In this document: one piece after another, positions 14,562-19,310 of the stretch
Layout of the letters: each line of letters starts with the position of its first letter
Numbering within the stretch: the stretch's first letter is position 1
Source: CAYLSV01 sp964386435
GTDB taxonomy: Bacteria > Planctomycetota > Phycisphaerae > Tepidisphaerales > Tepidisphaeraceae
Reading direction: 5' to 3'
Length of the DNA stretch: 19,310 nt
Assembly (NCBI GenBank): GCA_964386435.1
Contig: CAYLSV010000066.1
Location: 1-19,310 of the forward strand
Translations under genes and position numbers: made by a program
The notes under the pieces: model-generated
What the model saw: the letters and a program-made list of their open reading frames with translations, nothing else
Database searches by the model: none
What the model was told of the DNA's origin: nothing

Positions 14562-14777
14562 ATGTCCGTTGCCAAAGTCATCGAGATCAGCGCCACCAGC
14601 AAGCAAAGCTTCGACGACGCCGTCCAAGTCGGCGTCAAGAAGGCCACGCAGAGTCTGCGGAACGTCAAAAGCGTGTGGATCAAGGAACAACGCGCCAGCG
14701 TCGAGAACAACGCCGTCAGCGAGTACCAGGTGAACATGCAAGTCACCTTCGTGCTCGACGACCAGCCGGCGGGGTAA
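14562..14777 (+). CDS. Dodecin (flavin-storage/buffer protein)
   Basis: 71 residues, the normal size for dodecins, which assemble as hollow dodecamers that bind riboflavin, FMN or CoA between subunits. Family landmarks: SVAKVIEISATSKQSFDDAV (residues 2-21), then LRNVKSVWIKEQRASVE (32-48) with W39 as the flavin-stacking tryptophan, and EYQVNMQVTFVL (54-65) with Q60 at the flavin-contact position. ATG 14562 gives the standard N-terminus; GAGAAAG about 7-12 nt upstream is a weak ribosome site. It lies divergent to a quinone oxidoreductase. A role in buffering free flavin is inferred from the family. Confidence 0.93.
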   Translation: MSVAKVIEISATSKQSFDDAVQVGVKKATQSLRNVKSVWIKEQRASVENNAVSEYQVNMQVTFVLDDQPAG

Positions 14778-14787
14778 AGCGGAAGTT

Positions 14788-14870
14788 GTCCTTTGTTCTT
14801 GGCCCTTTGTTCAATCGCTCGATCGGCTGACGAAGAACATTGGACCAAGGACAAATGACCAAGAACAAAG
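14788..14870. repeat. Inverted repeat of TTTGTTCTTGG type between dodecin and pdxA
   Basis: CTTTGTTCTTGG (14791-14802) pairs exactly with CCAAGAACAAAG (14859-14870). Inside it GGCCCTTTGTTC (14801-14812) pairs imperfectly (9/12) with GAACATTGGACC (14834-14845). TTTGTTC and CCAAG(A/G)ACAAA recur in the arms. The element is clearly AT-richer than the genes around it. It sits 10 nt after the dodecin stop and may end that transcript. Confidence 0.75.
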
Positions 14871-14907
14871 AGCCCATCCCGCCGCGGCAGCGTGGTAAAC
14901 TCCCCCC

Positions 14908-15957
14908 ATGACGCCCGACCGCCCGACCATCGCGATCAGCATGGGCGACCCCGCCGGGGTCGGGGCGGAGGTGATCGTCAAGGCGCTGGCCGACCCGGAG
15001 CTGAGGCGGCGGGCACGGTTCGTGATCTTCGGGCTCAACGAGCTGCTGGCCTACGCCGCGGACATGGCCGAGATGGACGTGTTCTGGTGGCGCGACCCGA
15101 TGCGCGGCCGACGACGGCATTACCCGCACGACGTGGTCGTCATCGACTATGACGACTACAGCGTCTTGGGCAACGCCCTGTCTGGCCCGACCAAGGCCGG
15201 GGGCGAGAGCAGCTATCGCTTTGTCACCGACGCCGTCCGCCACGTGCAAGATGGCCTCGCCGACGCCGTGGTGACCGCGCCGATCGCCAAAGAATCATGG
15301 CACCTCGCCGGCCGCGCCTGGCCGGGACACACCGAGTACCTCGCCCACCTGACCAAGGCCAAGCAACACGCCATGATGTTCGCCGGCGGCGAGTTGAAGG
15401 TCGCCCTCGCCACCACCCACGTGCCGCTATCGGGCCTGTGGGGCACGCTCAACATCGGGGCCATCTTCCGCCCCATCGAGCTGCTAGATGCGGCCATGCG
15501 GGACTGGTTCGGCGTGGTCAAGCCGCGCATTGCCGTCTGCGGATTGAACCCGCACGCCGGCGAGAACGGTTTGTTCGGCGACGAGGAGGACCGCCTGATC
15601 AAGCCCGCTCTGCGCATGGCCCGCGAGCAAGGCATCGACGCCACCGGCCCGCATCCGGGCGACACCGTGTTCCTCGCCCACCGCGCCGGCAAGTACGACG
15701 CCGTGGTCGCGATGTACCACGATCAAGGCTTGATCCCGGTCAAACTCCTCGGCTTCCATGAGGCGGTCAACCTGACGCTGGGCCTGCCGATCGTTCGCAC
15801 CAGCCCCGACCACGGCACCGCTTTCGACATCGCCGGCAAAAACCGCGCCGACTCCGGCAGCATGCGGGCCGCGCTCCGCATGGCCATCGACCTCGCCGAG
15901 CAACAAAAGCATCGCCCCGCGGCGCAGATCCGAAAGTCAACCGCAGCCCGGCAGTGA
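14908..15957 (+). CDS. pdxA: 4-hydroxythreonine-4-phosphate dehydrogenase (PdxA family)
   Basis: 349 residues from ATG 14908. It oxidises 4-phosphohydroxy-L-threonine with NAD in DXP-dependent pyridoxal phosphate synthesis. Blocks: ISMGDPAGVGAEV (10-22), GHTEYLA with metal ligand H141, THVPLS (170-175), GLNPHAGENGLFG with H216, AMYHDQGLIPVK with H271, and the C-terminal NLTLGLPIVRTSPDHGTAFD. The three metal histidines correspond to H166, H211 and H266 of E. coli PdxA. A separate PdxA2 branch acts on other hydroxy-acid phosphates, so substrate is likely but not certain. An extra charged insertion (about 60-75, WWRDPMRGRRRHY) lies in the N-terminal half. No ribosome site is evident. The tail after residue 330 is polar and probably disordered. 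Confidence 0.92.
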   Translation: MTPDRPTIAISMGDPAGVGAEVIVKALADPELRRRARFVIFGLNELLAYAADMAEMDVFWWRDPMRGRRRHYPHDVVVIDYDDYSVLGNALSGPTKAGGESSYRFVTDAVRHVQDGLADAVVTAPIAKESWHLAGRAWPGHTEYLAHLTKAKQHAMMFAGGELKVALATTHVPLSGLWGTLNIGAIFRPIELLDAAMRDWFGVVKPRIAVCGLNPHAGENGLFGDEEDRLIKPALRMAREQGIDATGPHPGDTVFLAHRAGKYDAVVAMYHDQGLIPVKLLGFHEAVNLTLGLPIVRTSPDHGTAFDIAGKNRADSGSMRAALRMAIDLAEQQKHRPAAQIRKSTAARQ

Positions 15958-16318
15958 CAGACCGTTTCGATTCGCTCGGCTTGCTGCGGAACCAGATACA
16001 CCCGCGGCTACTGCCGGGGCACCACATCCGAAGCACCACAGGCGGCATCCACGATGTGGCGTGTCGGGGCAACCGTCTTGAAGCTCGTGACCAAGCTCGG
16101 TGATGCAAAGGTTGAGCGTGTTCAGTCTTAACGTGGCAAACCACCGCCGGGTGCTAACCAGACGCTCCGCAATACCTGAACGCTCTTCAGCCAATCGGGT
16201 GCGACTCTGAAGAAGGCATGCCTCAGCAAAGGGACAAAAAGCGCCGCGGCGGGCGACCCGTTGTCACTTGGCGATTCGTCCTGCTTTGTCACCGCCTGGT
16301 TAAAAGTACCCGCGTCGC
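15958..16318. other. 361-bp convergent intergenic region without a recognised feature
   Basis: Between the pdxA stop and the STAS gene stop. GC is lower than in the flanking genes. An 85-codon minus-strand frame (15937-16194) shows no recognisable motif or ribosome site and overlaps the pdxA end, so it is not called. I see no tRNA, no strong hairpin with a T-tract and no transposase remnant. Two imperfectly complementary stretches around GAGCGTGTTCAG (about 16112) and CTGAACGCTC (about 16177) could pair weakly. Confidence 0.4.
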
Positions 16319-16672
16319 CTAGTCGTCATCCTCATCCAACTGCACGGCTGCCAGCGCGATGGGCAGGTTGGGTTGGGTGTCGAAGAGTTTGTCGACGCCG
16401 GTGACCTTGACCGTGCTCCACACCGCCGCCGGGACGGCGGCGAGGAGCAGGCGGGAGTTGTGCTTGTCCATCTCCTGCCGCAGCCGCAGCAGGTCGGCGA
16501 TGTTGCTGCTGGACAGAAAACTGACCTGCGAAAAATCGAGCACCGCGTGCGACGGTCTCTCCTTCGCCTGCCGCAGCAGTTGCTCCAGATCGTCGGCCAG
16601 TTGCGGGTCGTCCCCGAGCCTTGCCACGCGCACCTCGTCGGACCACTGGTCGATCGCCATGCGAGCCAGCAT
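16319..16672 (-). CDS. STAS-domain protein (anti-sigma factor antagonist type)
   Basis: 117 residues from ATG 16672, or 113 from ATG 16660. One STAS domain: AVLDFSQVSFLSSSNIADLL (about 43-62) is the strand-loop-helix that in SpoIIAA/RsbV carries the phosphorylated serine, and LLLAAVPAAVWSTVKVTGVDKLFD (about 74-97) is the second half with the usual (V/T)G.DKLF.. ending. The canonical DSSG is SSSN here, keeping serines but losing Asp and Gly, so regulation by phosphorylation is plausible but unproven. Such proteins bind an RsbW-type anti-sigma kinase to free a sigma factor, or form part of partner-switching modules. No kinase or sigma gene is nearby. The tail is very acidic (QLDEDDD). Confidence 0.87.
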   Translation of the reverse strand: MLARMAIDQWSDEVRVARLGDDPQLADDLEQLLRQAKERPSHAVLDFSQVSFLSSSNIADLLRLRQEMDKHNSRLLLAAVPAAVWSTVKVTGVDKLFDTQPNLPIALAAVQLDEDDD

Positions 16673-16986
16673 AACGGCACAATCGCCGACCGCGAACTGG
16701 CGGACTTGGATCGAGGGCGGGTCGGGGTTCTTTCCGGGCGTCGCGCGGCTTGCTTCGGGCGTCTGTCGAGCCCTGCGGGTACCGCCGGGAGCGAGCCGGG
16801 CCGAGCCTGCGGCAACGGAGAACGATGCGTTGCAATCGTTGAAGTGCAGCTGGTCATGCCCGACATGGTGTTCGACAGTTTCCTGTCTTGTTCACGCGCC
16901 CGAGGGCACGGCTGAACCTTGGTGGCGGAGACGCCGCCTGCCGCTCCGCAGCTACTTCGGGCACCGAGGCGTGTACCCTGCCGATT
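16673..16986. other. 314-bp divergent promoter region between STAS gene and proC
   Basis: No gene is supported here. It must hold the promoters of both divergent genes, but no confident -35/-10 pair is visible. At 16921-16938 GGTGGCG-GAGA-CGCCGCC forms a 7-bp stem with one G-T pair and a 4-nt loop, about 50 nt upstream of proC; it may be a solitary REP-like unit or a 5'-leader hairpin. Confidence 0.4.
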
Positions 16987-17790
16987 ATGTCGAAAGACCA
17001 CCCTTCCGAGCCGGTCCGACTTGCCATCTTGGGGGCGGGCAACATGGCCGAGGCCGTGGTGCGGGGGCTGCCGGAGTCGGTGACGGTGGTGGCGGCTGAT
17101 CCGAGTCCTGAGCGGCAGGCGGTGTTTGCGGCACTTGGGGTGCGGGTGGTGGATGATTTGGCAAGTGAGCTGCCGGGAGCGGACGTGTTGTTGATCGCGG
17201 TGAAACCGCAGGTGGCGGACGCGGCCCTGCCGCCGTTGGCGGCGGTTGGGGAGCCGCTGGTCGTGTCGATTATGGCGGGCGTGACGACCGCGAAGCTCGA
17301 CGCGTTGCTCGGCGGCGGGCGGCGGGTGGTGCGTGCGATGCCCAACACGCCCATGCTCATCGGCCGCGGGGCGTGCGGGTTGTGCGGCAACGACCGGGCG
17401 ACCGCCGCCGACCTCGACCGGGCGACGCTGCTGTTCGGCAAGTCGAGCGTCGTTCGGCGGGTGCCCGAGGCGTTGATGGACGCCGTCACCGCCCTCAGCG
17501 GCAGCGGTCCGGCGTACATCTTCTACCTCGCCGAGCACCTCCTCGCCGCCGCCCAGACGCTGGGTCTGCCGAAGGAAGACGCCGACGCCCTTGTCCGCCA
17601 GACGCTGCTGGGCGCGGCCGAGATGCTCGCTACCGGCGACGACCCGGTCGCCCTCCGCCAACGCGTGACCAGCCCCGGCGGCACCACCGCCGCCGCCCTC
17701 GACGCCTTCGCCACCGCCGACCTGCCCGGCACGATCCAAACCGCCCTCGCCGCCGCAAGGGACCGAGGCCGCGAACTGGCGGCGACCTAA
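16987..17790 (+). CDS. proC: Pyrroline-5-carboxylate reductase
   Basis: 267 residues from ATG 16987, normal for ProC. It reduces 1-pyrroline-5-carboxylate to proline with NAD(P)H, the last step of proline synthesis. Blocks: nucleotide-binding LAILGAGNMAEAVVRGL (12-28), LLIAVKPQ (68-75), VRAMPNTP (115-122), the helical-domain signature TALSGSGPAYIFYLAEHL (168-185) and QRVTSPGGTTAAALDAF (225-241). A frame extending upstream to 16888 carries no ProC-like sequence, so this ATG is preferred. There is no clear ribosome site, and the leader hairpin at 16921-16938 precedes it. It stands alone, divergent from the STAS gene and convergent with the ABC importer genes (45 bp gap). Confidence 0.95.
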   Translation: MSKDHPSEPVRLAILGAGNMAEAVVRGLPESVTVVAADPSPERQAVFAALGVRVVDDLASELPGADVLLIAVKPQVADAALPPLAAVGEPLVVSIMAGVTTAKLDALLGGGRRVVRAMPNTPMLIGRGACGLCGNDRATAADLDRATLLFGKSSVVRRVPEALMDAVTALSGSGPAYIFYLAEHLLAAAQTLGLPKEDADALVRQTLLGAAEMLATGDDPVALRQRVTSPGGTTAAALDAFATADLPGTIQTALAAARDRGRELAAT

Positions 17791-17835
17791 TCGAAGTCGC
17801 CGCATCGCGGTGGGGGCCTCAGCGACGCCTGCAAC

Positions 17836-18582
17836 TCACGCCGGCGCCACGTGGAACGGGTCGTGCCGCACCACGACCGGCAGGCCAAACGCCTCGCTCA
17901 ACGCCTCGGCCGTGAGCACCGCCGTTGGCTCGCCGACGGTCAAGCGGCCGTCGGTCATCAGGCCGACCCGATGTGCGACGCCGGCGGCGAAGGCCAGATC
18001 GTGCGACGCCATCAGCACCAGCAGCCCGTCGGCGGCCAGCGTGCGGATCAGCGACGCCAACTCGGCCCGGCGGCTGAGGTCGAGGTACGTGTCTGGCTCG
18101 TCCAGCAGCACCGCCGCCGGCTCCTGCACCAGCGCCCGCCCGATCAGCACCCGCTGCCGCTGACCGCCAGAGAGCTCGCCCATCGGGCGGCCGAGCAGGT
18201 CCGTCAGTGCCAGCCGCTCGACCACCCGCTCGACCGCCGCGGCGTCCGTCGGCCGCTCGAGGCCGAAGGCCCCGAGGTGCGGCACCCGGCCCAGCCGCAG
18301 CGTCTCGATCACGCTCGCCCCGCCGTCCCATCGCGGGCTCTGCGGCAAATGCGCCACCCGCCGGGCCAACTCGCTTGGCCGCCAAGTGCGCACCGCCCGC
18401 CCGTCCCACGTCGCAATGCCGTCGAACGCGAGTCGCCCCAGCAGGCAGCGGAGCAGCGAGGTTTTCCCGCATCCATTGGGCCCAACGAGCGCGACGATCT
18501 CGCCCGCCGACGCGTTGAGCGCGATGCCGTCGAGCACCGTCCGCCCGCCGAGGTCGAGCCGCAAGTCGTGGACCGAGAGCAC
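17836..18582 (-). CDS. ABC importer ATP-binding protein, FecE/BtuD/HmuV type
   Basis: 248 residues from GTG 18582. A full ABC ATPase: Walker A LVGPNGCGKTS (32-42), Q-loop HLPQSPRW (78-85), signature LSGGQRQRV (137-145), Walker B AVLLDEP (157-163) and switch histidine H194 in MASHD. The GLMTDGRLTVGEPTAVLT and FGLPVVV blocks at the C-terminus are those of ATPases paired with FecCD permeases, which import Fe3+-siderophore, haem or cobalamin. The frame is open to an ATG at 18663, but those 27 extra codons are made of the inverted repeat at 18596-18679 and are not family-like, so the GTG start is preferred. Coupled to the upstream permease, with the repeat in between. Confidence 0.9.
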   Translation of the reverse strand: MLSVHDLRLDLGGRTVLDGIALNASAGEIVALVGPNGCGKTSLLRCLLGRLAFDGIATWDGRAVRTWRPSELARRVAHLPQSPRWDGGASVIETLRLGRVPHLGAFGLERPTDAAAVERVVERLALTDLLGRPMGELSGGQRQRVLIGRALVQEPAAVLLDEPDTYLDLSRRAELASLIRTLAADGLLVLMASHDLAFAAGVAHRVGLMTDGRLTVGEPTAVLTAEALSEAFGLPVVVRHDPFHVAPA

Positions 18583-18595
18583 GGGCGACCGTAGC

Positions 18596-18679
18596 GCCGG
18601 ACCTGCGGCACGTGGTGCCGCGGCTAACGCAGCAGACGTTGCCCGCGGTAGCCGCGGCACCACGTGCCGCAGGTCCGGC
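18596..18679. repeat. REP/BIME-like element: perfect 31-bp inverted pair inside the ABC operon
   Basis: Arms 18596-18626 and 18649-18679 are exact reverse complements over 31 bp with a 22-nt spacer. Each arm holds its own hairpin, GCGGCAC-GTG-GTGCCGC. The element fills nearly all of the gap between the permease stop (18683-18685) and the ATPase start (18582). Its minus-strand reading is open in the ATPase frame. Confidence 0.92.
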
Positions 18680-18682
18680 CGC

Positions 18683-19310
18683 TCACCTTAACACGCCCGG
18701 CCGCCTGGCCAGCAGCAGCAGGAAAAACGGCCCGCCCAGCAACGCCGTCAGCACGCCCACCGGCAACACCGTGTTCACCGCCGCCACCCCAACCAGCCCC
18801 CGACTCGTCGCGTCGGCGATTACCAGGAGCGCCGCCCCGAGGGCGGTCGCCGCGGGCAGGAGTCGGCGGACGTCGTGCCCGACGATCAGCCGACCCAGAT
18901 GCGGGCAGATGAGCCCGACGAACCCGATCGGCCCCGCCAGCGCCACCGCCGAGGCCGTGGCCAAACTTGCCGCGACGATCGTGCCCCACCGCAGCGGCAT
19001 GACCCGCACGCCCAGCGCCGCGGCCTCGTCGTTGCCGAGGGACAACGCGTTGAGCCGCCCGGCGGACCACGCCGTGAAGCCGTAGACGAGCGTCACCAGC
19101 ACCACCGCCGCCAACACCTGAGCCGCAGGCGTGGTCGTGCGGATCGCCCCAACCAGCAGCCCCAGCACGTCGCCTCCCGGCCGGCTGCGGAACACCGCCC
19201 ACACCAGCACCAGCCCCGCCCCGGCGACGCTGTTGGCGATCACGCCCACCAGGATCAACGTCGCCGGCTCGAGCCGCGCCGCGGTCACCGCCGGCTGCGT
19301 GGCCGACGCG
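18683..19310 (-). CDS. FecCD-family ABC importer permease (N-terminus beyond window)
   Basis: The last 208 or so residues of a permease usually about 330 long; the frame is open to the right edge, so the start (about 120 residues) is outside. It carries the FecCD/BtuC family blocks: GRLNALSLGNDEAAALGV, which is the coupling-helix region contacting the ATPase, and GPIGFVGLICPHLGRLIVGHD. About six hydrophobic segments remain, ending FFLLLLARRPGVLR. It forms the membrane channel for iron-siderophore, haem or cobalamin uptake together with the ATPase at 17836-18582. The substrate-binding protein is not in the window. The permease stop and ATPase start are separated by the 31-bp inverted repeat. 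Confidence 0.9.
   Translation of the reverse strand, partial: ASATQPAVTAARLEPATLILVGVIANSVAGAGLVLVWAVFRSRPGGDVLGLLVGAIRTTTPAAQVLAAVVLVTLVYGFTAWSAGRLNALSLGNDEAAALGVRVMPLRWGTIVAASLATASAVALAGPIGFVGLICPHLGRLIVGHDVRRLLPAATALGAALLVIADATSRGLVGVAAVNTVLPVGVLTALLGGPFFLLLLARRPGVLR

Noticed and set aside
15937..16194. 85-codon minus-strand frame after pdxA
   Set aside because: No recognised motif, no ribosome site, overlaps the pdxA 3' end; cannot be supported as a gene.
16673..17805. Minus-strand frame running across proC toward the STAS gene
   Set aside because: Arg/Gly-rich shadow; ProC motifs on the plus strand are decisive.

Overview
The window looks like a high-GC (roughly two-thirds G+C by eye) planctomycete chromosome fragment, probably from the Phycisphaerae side of the phylum. 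The main clue is a large surface protein (450-3671) with an N-terminal LEPR-XLL-type motif (LESRRLLS), four GEVED repeats and a C-terminal type I dockerin, an architecture typical of planctomycetes. The other genes are mostly housekeeping. No phage, CRISPR or tRNA/rRNA gene was seen. One 10-N assembly gap lies at 13379-13388.

Layout, left to right. 1-219 (-): 5'-truncated IS630-family transposase remnant running off the left edge. 450-3671 (+): LEPR-XLL/GEVED/dockerin protein. 3767-4111 (+): A-type Fe-S carrier (IscA/ErpA-like). 4189-4770 (+): signal peptidase II (lspA). 7249 down to 4760 (-): argB, argF and a flavin reductase-like protein, a probable arginine-biosynthesis operon. 7248-8084 (+): sugar phosphate isomerase/epimerase-type TIM barrel, whose ATG shares a CATG palindrome with the ATG of argB. 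11308 down to 8088 (-): DUF89 phosphatase of the PANK4-like (EGMGR) type, a four-helix membrane protein and a CNT nucleoside transporter, tightly spaced with a TTG start and an ATGA overlap. 11472-12236 (-): probable lipoprotein of lower GC. 12697-13378+ (+): hypothetical protein cut by the N gap. 13509-14468 (-): zinc-free quinone oxidoreductase, divergent from a dodecin at 14562-14777 (+). 14908-15957 (+): pdxA. 16319-16672 (-): STAS-domain anti-sigma-factor antagonist. 16987-17790 (+): proC. 19310 down to 17836 (-): FecCD-type permease (partial) and FecE-type ATPase of a siderophore/haem/cobalamin ABC importer.

The least ordinary content is between genes. At four places (11358-11467, 12312-12383, 13398-13472, 18596-18679) there is an inverted pair of 25-31 nt units. 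The pairs do not resemble each other in sequence. In three of them each unit is itself a hairpin, as in REP/BIME elements. One is a perfect 31-bp pair inside the ABC-transporter operon, and its 5' arm is readable as in-frame N-terminal codons of the ATPase. A separate cluster of mutually exclusive 12-bp hairpins lies at 12488-12555, and a TTTGTTCTTGG-type inverted repeat at 14788-14870. I saw no cluster of genes forming a clearly new defence, metabolic or secretion system. The candidates worth a second look are these palindromic elements, the shared-start divergent gene pair, and the DUF89/membrane protein/CNT operon.
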